Assembly: GCA_963787675.1 (NCBI GenBank)
Contig: CAWBDV010000006.1
Location: 186,001-250,000 of the forward strand
Length of the DNA: 64,000 nucleotides
Direction: 5' to 3'
Origin: JAJPKK01 sp963787675
GTDB lineage: Bacteria; Pseudomonadota; Alphaproteobacteria; Rhizobiales; Xanthobacteraceae
Part shown: piece by piece, positions 16,940 through 25,929 of the stretch
How positions within the stretch are numbered: position 1 is the first letter of the stretch
Layout of the letters: each line of letters opens with the position of its first letter
The notes under the pieces: model-generated
What the model saw: the letters and a program-made list of their open reading frames with translations, nothing else
The model's database searches: none
What the model was told of the DNA's origin: nothing
Program-made: the position numbers and the translations under genes

Positions 16940-17644
16940 CTAGTAGCCGAGATAGGCTTGTCGAACCTCTTCGTCGTCGAGCAGGTCGCCAGCCATTCCC
17001 TGTTTCACGATGGTTCCCGTCTCCAGCACGTAGCCGCGATCGGCAATCGACAGCGCCACATTGGCGTTCTGTTCGACCAGCAGAAGCGTCGTGCCCTCCC
17101 GATTCAATTCGATCAGCACATCGAAGATGCCGTCGACCAGAGCGGGCGCCAGACCGAGCGATGGCTCGTCGAGCATCAGCAACCGGGGATTGGCCATCAG
17201 CCCGCGCCCGATGGCGAGCATCTGCTGCTCGCCGCCGGAGAGCGTCCCTGCGCTTTGGTGGTGGCGCGTTGAGAGGATGGGAAACAGTCGCAGCACCCGA
17301 TCAAGGCGACGGTGCCGCTCTTGGGAGTCATGGCAGAAATACGCACCGAGATAGAGGTTCTCGCTGACCGTCATCTGCGGAAAGACCTGCCGCCCCTCGG
17401 GCACGTGGATGACGCCGAGCTGCACCAGTCGATGAGCTGCCAGTTTGTCGATCCGTTGTCCGTCGAAAATGATTTCGCCCTTCGAGCAGGGCACCAGGGA
17501 CGAGATCGCGCGCAATGTCGTGCTCTTTCCCGCGCCGTTCGCTCCGACGAGCACGACCGTTTCGCCGGCGTCGACGCGCATGCTGACGCCGTGCAACGCC
17601 TGCACCTCGCCGTATTGAACCTCTACGCCCTTAAGCTCGAGCAC
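16940..17644 (-). CDS. Branched-chain amino acid-type ABC transporter ATPase (LivF)
   Basis: A 234-residue ATPase of the LivF type. Walker A is GANGAGKSTTLRAIS, the signature is LSGGEQQMLAIGRGLM, and Walker B LLMLDEPSLGLAP. The conserved end DLLDDEEVRQAYLGY is the normal LivF terminus. GTG at 17644 (VLELKGVEVQYGEV) is taken as start because it is where family members begin; it overlaps livG by 14 bases. The gene works with LivG as the ATPase pair of the importer. Confidence 0.92.
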   Translation of the reverse strand: MLELKGVEVQYGEVQALHGVSMRVDAGETVVLVGANGAGKSTTLRAISSLVPCSKGEIIFDGQRIDKLAAHRLVQLGVIHVPEGRQVFPQMTVSENLYLGAYFCHDSQERHRRLDRVLRLFPILSTRHHQSAGTLSGGEQQMLAIGRGLMANPRLLMLDEPSLGLAPALVDGIFDVLIELNREGTTLLLVEQNANVALSIADRGYVLETGTIVKQGMAGDLLDDEEVRQAYLGY

Positions 17645-18449
17645 GGACGCGGATTCCCTTCCCGAGGTAAGCCTCGATGACGTTGGGGTTGGTCCGAATC
17701 TCCGCCGGTACGCCCTCCGCAATCTTGGCGCCATGGTCCAGAACCGCGATGCGGTCGCAAACCCCCATGACCACGCGCATGTGATGCTCGACCAGCACGA
17801 CCGTAAAGCTTCGGTCGCGTATGCGCTGGATCACGCCGAGCAGTTCGTTGCACTCCTGCGGGTTCATGCCTGCCGCAGGTTCATCAAGCAGAAGCAGCCG
17901 CGGTTCCGTGGCCAGGGCGCGTGCGATCTCCACCCGCCGGCGATCGCCATAAGGCAGATGCTTCACCGCCGTATTGATTTTCTTCTCCAGCCCGACGAAC
18001 GCGACTTCTTCGAAGGCCCTTTCTCGGCAAGCGCGCTCATTCTCTTGGGTGCGACGCGTGCCCAGCAATTGCGCGACCGGTCCGGACGTGCGGCGGGCTT
18101 GGCGGCCGATCAGCACCGTCTGAAAGACCGTCATCTCAGGGAACAGCCGCAGGTTTTGGAACGTCCTGGCCAAACCCAATCTGACACGCTTCCAGCTCGG
18201 TAGCTTCGTGATATCTCGGTTTGCAAACAGAACCCGTCCGGAGGTCGGCATGGTGAGACCGGTTAGGGCGTTGAATAGCGTCGTCTTGCCGGCGCCGTTC
18301 GGTCCGATGATGCCGAACACCTCCCCGGCGCGAACCTGCAGCGACACCGCGTTGACGGCGACGAGACCGCCGAACGCCACCGTGAGCGCATCGGTCGTCA
18401 GCAGCGTGTTGTTGGGTTGGCTCTCTTGTTCCGCCGACTGGTCAACCAC
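17631..18449 (-). CDS. Branched-chain amino acid-type ABC transporter ATPase (LivG)
   Basis: A 272-residue LivG-type ATPase. Walker A is GPNGAGKTTLFNALTG, followed by the LivG-specific GLARTFQNLRLFPEMTV, a signature YGDRRRVEIARALA (with GDRR in place of GDQR) and Walker B LLLLDEPAAGMNPQE, then LVEHHMRVVMGVCDRI. The C-terminus NPNVIEAYLGKG is the usual one. It overlaps livM by 8 bases and livF by 14, indicating tight translational coupling. Confidence 0.93.
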   Translation of the reverse strand: MVDQSAEQESQPNNTLLTTDALTVAFGGLVAVNAVSLQVRAGEVFGIIGPNGAGKTTLFNALTGLTMPTSGRVLFANRDITKLPSWKRVRLGLARTFQNLRLFPEMTVFQTVLIGRQARRTSGPVAQLLGTRRTQENERACRERAFEEVAFVGLEKKINTAVKHLPYGDRRRVEIARALATEPRLLLLDEPAAGMNPQECNELLGVIQRIRDRSFTVVLVEHHMRVVMGVCDRIAVLDHGAKIAEGVPAEIRTNPNVIEAYLGKGIRVRARA

Positions 18450-19506
18450 GACGCGGCACCCTCTGCCCGGTCCACATCGGCGGGTTCTGTCCCCAGCGGA
18501 GATCGCCGAGGATACCTTGCGGGCGCAAGGTCGCCATCAGCATCAGCAAGGCGCCATAGGTCAGGATGCGGATCTCGGGCACCGCTCGCAACGCCTCGGG
18601 AAGCACCACCAGGAGCGCTGCTCCGACGAGTGATCCAACCACGTTACCGCGGCCGCCAACGATAAGCATCGTCAGCGCCAGGATCGAAATGCTCGACGTG
18701 AAGTTTTCCGGACTTAAGTAGGTGATGTAGTGAGCAAAGAGGCTGCCGGCGATGCCAGCGAGGGCGGCACCGAAGCCGAATGCCGCCACTTGGTAGCGCA
18801 GCGTGGGAATCCCGACGGAGGACGCTGCCAATTCGTCATCGCGGACCGCAAGCAAGACCTGCCCCGGCATCGTGTTGGCGAGGCGCAGGACAAGGGTCAT
18901 GACGATCAGCAGCACCGCAATGACCAGATAGGCGTAGTCCTCTTGATCGATGAACTCGTAACCGAAGATCACGGGCGCCGGGATCGCGCTCATGCCGAGC
19001 GATCCGCCCGTCATGCTCTCCCAGTTACGGAAGATCAGAAAAGCGATCTCTCCGAATCCGAATGTCGCCATCCCAAGGTAGATGCCGCGCAAACGCAGGC
19101 GCATGAACGGAATGGCCAGAAGCAACCCGATGACCAAAGGGATCACCGCGGCGATCAAGAGCGCGCCGAGATACGGCACCCCATATCGCATCACGGCAAT
19201 TGCACTGGCGTACGCGCCGAAGCCGTAAAAGGCGGCCTGACCGAGTGCCAGAAGTCCGGAGAATCCGATGACGACGTTGAGGCCCAAAGTCAGGATCGAA
19301 TATATGCCCCACATGATGACGAGGTGCAGGTAATAACCGTCGCTTGTCGCTGTCGCCAATCCCGCGACGGCTATCGGTATCAGCCAGGGTATCAGCCCGA
19401 GCAGCAATGACAGACTGAATTCGTTCAGCCGGGGCGAAACAGCAGACCTTTTCGAGGACTCGCCAACTGCTTCCGACGGCAAGTCAGGTCGCTCCACCGT
19501 CGCCAC
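18442..19506 (-). CDS. Branched-chain amino acid-type ABC transporter permease (LivM)
   Basis: A 354-residue permease. After a hydrophilic N-terminal 30 residues come about nine membrane helices, with the LivM hallmark GLNVVIGFSGLLALGQAAFY, the motif RLRGIYLGMATFGFGEIAF, and the cytoplasmic loop AVRDDELAASSVGIPTLRYQ (EAA-like loop that contacts the ATPases). The late motif MLIVGGRGNVVGSLVGAALL is also typical. Third gene of the operon. Confidence 0.92.
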   Translation of the reverse strand: MATVERPDLPSEAVGESSKRSAVSPRLNEFSLSLLLGLIPWLIPIAVAGLATATSDGYYLHLVIMWGIYSILTLGLNVVIGFSGLLALGQAAFYGFGAYASAIAVMRYGVPYLGALLIAAVIPLVIGLLLAIPFMRLRLRGIYLGMATFGFGEIAFLIFRNWESMTGGSLGMSAIPAPVIFGYEFIDQEDYAYLVIAVLLIVMTLVLRLANTMPGQVLLAVRDDELAASSVGIPTLRYQVAAFGFGAALAGIAGSLFAHYITYLSPENFTSSISILALTMLIVGGRGNVVGSLVGAALLVVLPEALRAVPEIRILTYGALLMLMATLRPQGILGDLRWGQNPPMWTGQRVPRRG

Positions 19507-19510
19507 CCGC

Positions 19511-20392
19511 TCAGACCTTTTCTTGAATCAACGTGCCCAGGATGCCCTGCGGCCGAACCAGAAAAATGACGATGAGAATGCCGAACGAGATTGCGTCCCG
19601 ATATGCGAACGAGATGTAGCTGCCGCCGAAAACTTCCGCCATGCCGAGGATGATCCCGCCAAGACCAGCGCCGAGCACACTGCCCATCCCACCGAGCACC
19701 GCCGCGATAAACCCCTTGATTCCCGGCGCAAATCCCATCGAAGGATGGGCATAGTTGTAGTAGGCGCCCACAAGCATGCCGGCCACTGCAGCCAAGCCCG
19801 CCCCGATGGCAAAGACTTGGCGCACGGTTCGGTTGAGATCGATGCCCATCAAGGCTGCGGCCGTGGGATTCTGCGCGGTCGCGCGAATGGCCTTCCCCCA
19901 ACGGGCGTAGCGGATCAGCAGCTGCAAACCGATCATCAGAATGGCCGAAAGCGATACGATCGCCACTTCGGTGTACGTCATGCGCGCCGACCCTATGGTG
20001 ACGACGCCCTCGGGGAGAGACAGCGGATAGGGGCGCACGTCCGCTCCCCAAATCAGTTGGGCAATCGCCTCCAGCATGATGGCGGCACCCAACGTGCTGA
20101 CCAAAGCCAATGCTCGGTGCGCTCCCTTGCGGCGCAACGGCGCGACAGCCACGCGCTCCACCAGAACACCGAGAATTGCGATGATCAGGACGGTTATGAG
20201 GGCAATGCCGAAGAAGCCGAGCCTTGGGACGGCGAGTCCCAGGGCAAGGCTCACGTACACGCCCATCATAACGAAGCTGCCGTGGCTGAAATTGATGATC
20301 TCCAAAATGTTGAAGACCAGCGAGAAACCCACGGCAATCAGTGCGTAGACACTTCCGAGAGCGATTGCGTTTACGATCTGCTGTTCCAGCAT
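19511..20392 (-). CDS. Branched-chain amino acid-type ABC transporter permease (LivH)
   Basis: A 293-residue permease starting LEQQIVNAIALGSVYALIAV, the LivH pattern, with the motif NILEIINFSHGSFVMMGVYV and the loop RATAQNPTAAALMGIDLNRT that interacts with the ATPases. A late segment GGMGSVLGAGLGGIILGMAE is also diagnostic. The start is 6 bases after the binding-protein stop; LivM follows after 4 bases. Confidence 0.93.
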   Translation of the reverse strand: MLEQQIVNAIALGSVYALIAVGFSLVFNILEIINFSHGSFVMMGVYVSLALGLAVPRLGFFGIALITVLIIAILGVLVERVAVAPLRRKGAHRALALVSTLGAAIMLEAIAQLIWGADVRPYPLSLPEGVVTIGSARMTYTEVAIVSLSAILMIGLQLLIRYARWGKAIRATAQNPTAAALMGIDLNRTVRQVFAIGAGLAAVAGMLVGAYYNYAHPSMGFAPGIKGFIAAVLGGMGSVLGAGLGGIILGMAEVFGGSYISFAYRDAISFGILIVIFLVRPQGILGTLIQEKV

Positions 20393-20398
20393 CGCGCC

Positions 20399-21559
20399 TT
20401 AATCGCCCGCCGTCAGCGACCACTGACCATTCTTGACTTCCACCCAGAAGATCTTCTTCTCGGGCAGCCGTTCGGCATTGAAGCTGACCTCCCCGACGAT
20501 GCCGGGGAAGTCCTTGGTGTCCGCCACCGCGGTCGTGAGTTTATCGCGATCGCAACCGACGGTCTGGAACGCCTTCTTCAGAATCATCACAGCGTCATAG
20601 GTGCTGATGTGGTACTGAAGCGGCTCCTTGCCGATAGCCTTCTTGAATTTCTCGTCCGCCTGAACAACGGGCTTGGAATTTAGGGTCGAAAGGAAGTCCG
20701 TCCAGCTCACGACGCCTGCCGCCGAGCTCCCCGCCAGCTCGATGAACTGAGGATAGACAGTCGTTCCTTGGGCGACGATCGGCCCGGTAAATCCGAGTTG
20801 TCTCGCCTGGCGGACAATGAGTGCGCCCTCTGTGTAGTGGGTATTGAGGATGAGCGCATCCGGCTTCTTCTCCAGCATGACCGTGAGCTGCGCCTTGAAG
20901 TCCCGGTCTCCCTGCGTGTAGACCGCATCCGCTACGACCGGAATATTTTTGGCTGCAGCCCATTCTTTTTCAACTTTCGTTACGGCCTCGCCCCAGTCAT
21001 CCTTGACATGGATGATCGCCAGATTGTGCGCGCCGAACCGCTCAACAGCATATTTCGGTACAAGCGGCCCATACGCGCCGAGGTCCAGCGACATGATGTA
21101 GAAGTGCGTGTTTTTCGTCACCAGGGATGGCGTGGACGCGCTCGGGGAGATCGCAACAATCTTCGCGCGCCTCAACACCGGGATCACTGCCGACGAGGAG
21201 GCCGTGCTCGACGGACCGATCACCGCGAAGACGTTGCTGCTCGATGCGAGCCGCTGGGCCGCGGCGACAGCCTCGTTCGGTTGGCCTTGATCGTCCAAAG
21301 CCTGCAGTTGCAACTTGCTGCCGTGGATGCCGCCGGCAGCGTTGATCTCGTCGACTGCGACCTTGGCACCTTCGGTGAATTGTTGGCCCTGCTCGGCCTT
21401 GCTCCCCGTCAGGGGCGCAATGACGCCGAGGCCGATTTCCGCCGGGCAAGCCTTCTGAGCGAGCGCGGAGACCGCAGAAAAGGGAAGGCTCAGCGCGGCC
21501 GCGAGGGCACAGCCCCGAAGCATGAGACTCTTCGCAGTAACACGACTGTGTCGATTCAT
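20399..21559 (-). CDS. Periplasmic binding protein of a branched-chain-type ABC importer (LivK-like)
   Basis: A 386-residue secreted type I periplasmic binding protein. A signal peptide is present (MLRGCALAAALSLPFSAVSA, then LAQ). The mature protein begins IGLGVIAPLTGSKAEQGQQF and AVDEINAAGGIHG, the standard start of this family, with ASSNVFAVIGPSSTASSSAV and, late, YDAVMILKKAFQTVGCDRD. Many such proteins bind aromatic acids, amides or dicarboxylates rather than leucine, so the ligand is not assigned. It is the first structural gene of the importer operon, downstream of the iclR-type gene by 175 bases. Confidence 0.9.
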   Translation of the reverse strand: MNRHSRVTAKSLMLRGCALAAALSLPFSAVSALAQKACPAEIGLGVIAPLTGSKAEQGQQFTEGAKVAVDEINAAGGIHGSKLQLQALDDQGQPNEAVAAAQRLASSSNVFAVIGPSSTASSSAVIPVLRRAKIVAISPSASTPSLVTKNTHFYIMSLDLGAYGPLVPKYAVERFGAHNLAIIHVKDDWGEAVTKVEKEWAAAKNIPVVADAVYTQGDRDFKAQLTVMLEKKPDALILNTHYTEGALIVRQARQLGFTGPIVAQGTTVYPQFIELAGSSAAGVVSWTDFLSTLNSKPVVQADEKFKKAIGKEPLQYHISTYDAVMILKKAFQTVGCDRDKLTTAVADTKDFPGIVGEVSFNAERLPEKKIFWVEVKNGQWSLTAGD

Positions 21560-21734
21560 AACCGCACTCCTCCAGAAGGAACTTCGTGTCTCACGAGCAG
21601 ATCATCAGCATGCGGGCGCGTCGCATCGAAAAAGCACAGCGTCTCGCCGGCAGGCGCAGGATGTTGGCCTCTCGCAATTTGGGGCGCTGAAAGATTCGGA
21701 TTGTCATGAGGCGAGGCACCCTCTCCCTGCGCTG

Positions 21735-22610
21735 TCAAACACCTTTATAGCCAAGCCGTCTTGACACTCTGTCCGCAGCTTTCCGAACAGCCATCCCTAG
21801 CTCGGGAAACCGTTTGACCGCGATTTGCCCGGAATGGCCAGAAATGCTGATCGCGGCGATCACACGACCAGCCGAGTCAAAGACCGGCGCGGCGACGCAG
21901 CGAACACCCTCGGTATTCTCCTCACTGTCCGTTGCGTAGCCACTGGCCCCGACTCGCAAGAACTGTGCCCGCAGAGCTTTGCTGACGTTAATGGAGGTCG
22001 AGGTGCGACGGGGAAGCTCGCCCGCCAGCAGAGGCTTAGCCTCAATCTCCGGAAGAAAAGCCATGATCGCCTTGCCGGCTGCCGTGCAATTCCAGGGAAA
22101 CCGCATGCCGATCGGTGTGTGCATGCGCAGGTGATGGCTGCTTTCCACGCGATCGATGTAAACGACTTCCTTTGTCGCCGCGTCGAGGACAACCAGGGAG
22201 ACGCCCTGGTTGGTCTCCTGCTGCAGATCGATAAGGATCGACGCCGCCTCGCGTCGCAGATCGAGGTCTCGCGAATATGCGGCACCTATTTGAAATGCCT
22301 TTAGTCCGATCCGGTACCATCCGGATTCCGGATCCTGCTGCGCGTATCCGAGCGCGACCAACGTCGCCAACAAACGATGGGTCGTACTCTTATTCCAACC
22401 CAACTCCTTCGCGAGTTCGACAAGGCCCACGCCATGTCCGCCTTGTCGGTCGGCGACCAATTCGAGGAGCATCAGCCCCTTGGCCAGCGTTTGCGAGCCC
22501 GCCAGTCCTAGCCCAGCCGAAAGCGATGGATGTCCATCCCGCTCGGCGAGGACTGGGACACGATCGGTGGAATCCAATTTGCCTATCCTTGTCGCCGCAG
22601 CGTCAAACAC
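21735..22610 (-). CDS. IclR-family transcriptional regulator
   Basis: About 291 residues. An N-terminal winged helix runs through SQTLAKGLMLLELVADRQGG and ELAKELGWNKSTTHRLLATL. The C-terminal IclR effector domain includes VYIDRVESSHHLRMHTPIG, AAGKAIMAFLPE, TEGVRCVAAPVFDSAGRVIA and SISGHSG. The reading frame is open to 22691, but a 17-bp palindrome at 22633-22649 lies inside that extension, so I favour the GTG at 22610; a later TTG is also possible. It is divergent from the amidohydrolase gene and followed on its strand by the importer operon. It probably controls both sides through the palindrome and the matching one at 25624. Distant resemblance in role to BhcR of the beta-hydroxyaspartate cycle is inferred only from the neighbouring aldolase. 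Confidence 0.85.
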   Translation of the reverse strand: MFDAAATRIGKLDSTDRVPVLAERDGHPSLSAGLGLAGSQTLAKGLMLLELVADRQGGHGVGLVELAKELGWNKSTTHRLLATLVALGYAQQDPESGWYRIGLKAFQIGAAYSRDLDLRREAASILIDLQQETNQGVSLVVLDAATKEVVYIDRVESSHHLRMHTPIGMRFPWNCTAAGKAIMAFLPEIEAKPLLAGELPRRTSTSINVSKALRAQFLRVGASGYATDSEENTEGVRCVAAPVFDSAGRVIAAISISGHSGQIAVKRFPELGMAVRKAADRVSRRLGYKGV

Positions 22611-22632
22611 GCCACCGACGCCTGGCCGCGGA

Positions 22633-22649
22633 GTTTCATATATTGAAAC
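22633..22649. promoter_or_regulatory. Putative IclR operator, 17-bp palindrome
   Basis: GTTTCA-TATAT-TGAAAC is a perfect 6-bp inverted repeat with a 5-base AT-rich spacer. It sits just upstream of the preferred start of the IclR gene and 74 bases before the divergent amidohydrolase ATG. The same half-sites with the same spacing recur at 25624-25640. IclR-family regulators bind short palindromes of this size, so autoregulation plus control of the divergent gene is likely but unproven. Confidence 0.6.
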
Positions 22650-22722
22650 AGCGTTTAGAATAACGATGACAGTGGGGCGACGACCTGTCAATAATCGAGC
22701 GCAAGCCTCGAAGGGATCAAGG

Positions 22723-24114
22723 ATGACTCACGAAGGAATATTGATCAGGGGAGGGATGGTCATCGACCCCGCCAATGACGTGCGTGGCAAGTACGACGTC
22801 AAACTTCGAGGGACTCGTGTCGATGCAGTTGGCGAAAATCTTTCCTGCGGTCCAACCGATCTCATTGTCGATGCAACTGACTGTCTCGTAATTCCCGGCC
22901 TTGTTGATACGCACGTCCACCTCTCCGATCCCTTCGGCGGTCCCCAGGGTCATCGGATGCTTGCTCGAGCTGGAGTGACATGCGCCCTTGATATGGCGGG
23001 GGAGCCTCGATCATTGATTTCACAGCTCAAATCCGGAGGAGCCGGCATCACCGTCGGCTTCGTGTTTCCCCTGATCCCTGGCGAGAGCGTGTCGGGCCGT
23101 GATCCGAAAAAGGAGGAGATGCGGAGCGCTTGCGACAACTCCGTTGAGCAGGGCGCACTGGGAGTGAAGGTCCTGGGGGGCCATTATCCGCTCACCGCCG
23201 AGGCAACCGCGCTTGCAATACAAGCCGCTGCAGACATCCGCTGCTGGTGCGCGGTCCATGCCGGCACCACTGAAACCGGGAGCGATATTACCGGGCTCGA
23301 GGAACTGCTCGAATTAGCCAATGGCCTACCAGTCCACGTCGCTCACGTGAATTCGTACTGCCGCGGTCAGCATACCGGTGATCCGCTGGAAGAGGCGAGC
23401 CGAGCCGTCGCGGCATTGGTTCGCGCGCCACGCGCCCGCTCCGAGTCATACCTCGCCACGATCAATGGTGCCAACGCGCTGATGGTTGACGACGTACCGA
23501 AAAGCAATGTTGTCAAAACATGTCTGAAGCTCGGCGGCTTTCCGACGACCGCGTCGGGCATGCGCGATGCCATTCTTGCCGGTTGGGCAATGATCCAGGG
23601 CACGCAGGAGGGGGAAACCGTGCTGTTGCCGCCTGAGGCTGGACTGGCCCACTACACATCGAACCAGACCAACGTCGGCGTCAGTTTCCCAGTCAATCCC
23701 CCGGGTGCGGCGATCAGTATCGCGCTGGCGAGGAAGGATGCCGAGTTCGTCGTGACCGCATTGAGCACCGACGGCGGCGCCATCCCCAGGAACAAGACCG
23801 TCGAACAGGGCTTGGCTCTCGTCGAGTTCGGCGCCCTGACGCTGGATGATTTTGTGCGTAAGGCTTGCCTGAACGCCGCACGTATGTTCGGGCTGGAGAG
23901 CAAAGGCCATCTCGGGTCCGGTGCTGATGGTGATGTCGCCGTTATCGATCCGGCACAGCGAAAACCGACATGGGTCTTCGCCAACGGCCAAGTCGTCGTG
24001 CAGTCCGGAACCGTCGTCGGACGGGGTGGAAGGGTGGCCACGACCCCACGGGGCGTCCCCTTCCTGGAGAGCGAAGGGATCGAGTGCGTTACCGCTGCTC
24101 CGGGCTGGATCTGA
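22723..24114 (+). CDS. Cyclic amidohydrolase (dihydroorotase/allantoinase/hydantoinase type)
   Basis: A 463-residue metal-dependent hydrolase of the amidohydrolase superfamily. The metal ligands are visible: PGLVDTHVHLSDPFGG (HxH), the bridging Lys in QGALGVKVLGGHY, His in WCAVHAGTTE and VHVAHVNSYC, and the catalytic Asp in TALSTDGGAIPRN. These match the binuclear hydantoinase/dihydroorotase subtype, though the order of lobes is also compatible with N-acyl-D-amino-acid deacylases. ATG at 22723 follows an AAGG site; the frame is open upstream but antisense to the IclR gene. It is divergent from the regulator and shares its operator region. It probably opens a ring or amide in the compound handled by the adjacent importer and enzymes. 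Confidence 0.82.
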   Translation: MTHEGILIRGGMVIDPANDVRGKYDVKLRGTRVDAVGENLSCGPTDLIVDATDCLVIPGLVDTHVHLSDPFGGPQGHRMLARAGVTCALDMAGEPRSLISQLKSGGAGITVGFVFPLIPGESVSGRDPKKEEMRSACDNSVEQGALGVKVLGGHYPLTAEATALAIQAAADIRCWCAVHAGTTETGSDITGLEELLELANGLPVHVAHVNSYCRGQHTGDPLEEASRAVAALVRAPRARSESYLATINGANALMVDDVPKSNVVKTCLKLGGFPTTASGMRDAILAGWAMIQGTQEGETVLLPPEAGLAHYTSNQTNVGVSFPVNPPGAAISIALARKDAEFVVTALSTDGGAIPRNKTVEQGLALVEFGALTLDDFVRKACLNAARMFGLESKGHLGSGADGDVAVIDPAQRKPTWVFANGQVVVQSGTVVGRGGRVATTPRGVPFLESEGIECVTAAPGWI

Positions 24115-24248
24115 CGGCCACTTCGTGGGGGGCCGATTGCTCGGCGAACCTCGGCGCGAGGTGGCGCAGCAATCCTCAAAGGTCGCCACGTTCGGTGCGG
24201 TGTGCCACCACACTACGCCGCACTCGAGCGCCGACGCGTACGGAACCT

Positions 24249-25415
24249 TCAGTAGCCCTTGCCGCGGGCTGAGATCGGCCACACGCACTCGACATTGCCA
24301 TTGCGCACGCCGACATACCAGTCGTGCACATTGCAGGTCGGATCGCAGTGTCCGGGCACCAGTCGCAGCTTGTCGCCAACCTTCAGAATGCTTCCCGGGT
24401 CCTCGATCACGCCATGCTCATCGGAACACTTGACGTATTTCACGTCGCTGCGGCCGTAAACGACGGGTAGGCCGGAGTCGACCGACTGCGCCTTGAGACC
24501 AGCGTCGCAAATGGCTTTGTCGGTTTTGGCGTGGCTCATCACCGACGTGAGAATGAACAGTGCATTCTCCCATTCGCCCTTATCGACACGATTGCCCTCT
24601 CTATCGAGGATGCGGCCGTAATCGGCGTCCATGAAGGCGTAGGAGCCGCACTGCAGCTCGTTGTATACGCTGGACGCACTTTCAAAATAGTAGGAACCGG
24701 TACCCCCGCCTGAGACGAGCTCGGGTGCAAGACCCGCAGCTTCGAGTCCATTGACGGCCTCCTTGACCATGGAAATGGCGGCATCGAGCTTGCCCTTGCG
24801 GTCGTTGTATTTGTCGAGGTGCTGCATGGCGCCCTGGTAGGCTTGGATACCGGTAAAACTCAGCCCCGGTGCCGCGGCGATTGCTTTGGCAATGGCGACG
24901 ACGTCCGCGGTCGTCGTCACGCCGCAGCGGCCGGCACCGCAGTCGATCTCGACCAAACATCCAAGAGTGGTGCCATGCTTCTGCGCCGCTGCCGACAGTT
25001 CGGCGACGTTGGCGATGTCGTCGATGCAGACAATCGTGCGGGCGCCGAGCTTCGGTATCCGCGCGAGCCGGTCTATTTTCAAAGGATCGCGGACTTCATT
25101 GGAGACCAGGATGTCCTTGATGCCACCGCGGGCAAACACCTCGGCCTCGCTCACCTTCTGGCAGCAGACGCCGACCGCTCCACCGAGACGCAGCTGCAGC
25201 TTCGCCACGTCGACCGACTTGTGCATCTTGGCGTGTGCGCGATGGCGGATGCCGTGCGCCTTGGCGTAGCCGCCCATCTTCTTGATGTTGCGTTCCAAGG
25301 CATCGAGGTCGAGGATCAGGCAGGGCGTCTGGATGTCGGCTTCGCGCATGCCCGGCGCGGCCGGGATGTCGAACCCGACCTCGAGAGCGGCGCTCGTGTC
25401 GTGCATAGCATTCAT
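24249..25415 (-). CDS. PLP-dependent beta-hydroxyaspartate aldolase / D-threonine-aldolase-type enzyme (BhcC-like)
   Basis: A 388-residue alanine-racemase-fold lyase. The PLP lysine lies in RHRAHAKMHKSVDVAKLQ, followed by GGAVGVCCQKVSEAEVFARG, VEIDCGAGRCGV, GIQAYQGAMQH, and the metal site near the C-terminus in VPGHCDPTCNVHDWYVG (His and Cys). From memory, the pattern PGMREADIQTPCLILDLDAL and the ending WPISARGKGY are those of D-3-hydroxyaspartate aldolases such as BhcC of Paracoccus, which split beta-hydroxyaspartate into glyoxylate and glycine; related D-threonine aldolases are the alternative. ATG at 25415 gives the family length. No bhcA, bhcB or bhcD homologue is present in this window. 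A matching IclR-type operator lies 209 bases upstream. Confidence 0.82.
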   Translation of the reverse strand: MNAMHDTSAALEVGFDIPAAPGMREADIQTPCLILDLDALERNIKKMGGYAKAHGIRHRAHAKMHKSVDVAKLQLRLGGAVGVCCQKVSEAEVFARGGIKDILVSNEVRDPLKIDRLARIPKLGARTIVCIDDIANVAELSAAAQKHGTTLGCLVEIDCGAGRCGVTTTADVVAIAKAIAAAPGLSFTGIQAYQGAMQHLDKYNDRKGKLDAAISMVKEAVNGLEAAGLAPELVSGGGTGSYYFESASSVYNELQCGSYAFMDADYGRILDREGNRVDKGEWENALFILTSVMSHAKTDKAICDAGLKAQSVDSGLPVVYGRSDVKYVKCSDEHGVIEDPGSILKVGDKLRLVPGHCDPTCNVHDWYVGVRNGNVECVWPISARGKGY

Positions 25416-25929
25416 CGGCTGTTGCTCTAGTCTCAGGAAATTCCGCAGCCAGATTTCAGGATCGATATCTGCCGGGCGGCGGTGGCGCGCCGATTGCAGG
25501 CAAGTACGTCCTTGGTCCTGACGATGGTCATCAGCAATGTCGCCGAACTCTATCACGACTTCGACGCGCCTCGGAGCGCACATTGACAGCTATCCTTACC
25601 AATGTCACCGTTATTGTAATGCCGTTTCAATATGTGAAACCGCACGGCGCGCAGCCGGACATCGTCGTTAGCGAGAATGAGTGAACTGAATTGGATAGCC
25701 TGAAATGAAATCTCGATCGACGGTCGTGGGCTACGGTTACCTCCGTCGGCGACGAAACGTCAGAGTCCTCGAACCGGCCTGCACGCTGCCAGGACCATCG
25801 ACGTGATCAGCGAGGAATTGGATTCGCCAGGCGTGAAGCCGGTCGGGCGGCGGGCCGGTAGCTAACTCGCATGATTTTCCTGAATATCAACCAATGGCGC
25901 CGCGGTGCCGTCCAGTAAGGAGAGAGTAT
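25416..25929. other. Divergent promoter region, 514 bases
   Basis: This lies between the leftward aldolase and the rightward M24 peptidase gene. No supported gene is seen. It contains the palindrome at 25624-25640 and, at the right end, AAGGAGAGAG just before the peptidase ATG. Frames extending each gene into this region lack family similarity. Confidence 0.5.
25624..25640. promoter_or_regulatory. Second putative IclR operator, 17-bp palindrome
   Basis: GTTTCA-ATATG-TGAAAC has the same half-sites and spacing as the site at 22633-22649. It lies between the divergent aldolase and M24 peptidase genes. Two copies of an otherwise unexpected 12-base symmetric pattern, each in a divergent promoter region next to one IclR gene, support a common regulon. 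Confidence 0.6.

Noticed and set aside
19523..20683. 386-codon plus-strand frame opposite livH and livK
   Set aside because: Composition is Asp/Arg/His-rich with no family, and it covers two convincingly identified transporter genes.
22633..25640. A complete beta-hydroxyaspartate cycle
   Set aside because: Only an aldolase-like gene and an IclR regulator fit. No aminotransferase, dehydratase or iminosuccinate-reductase homologue was found in the window.
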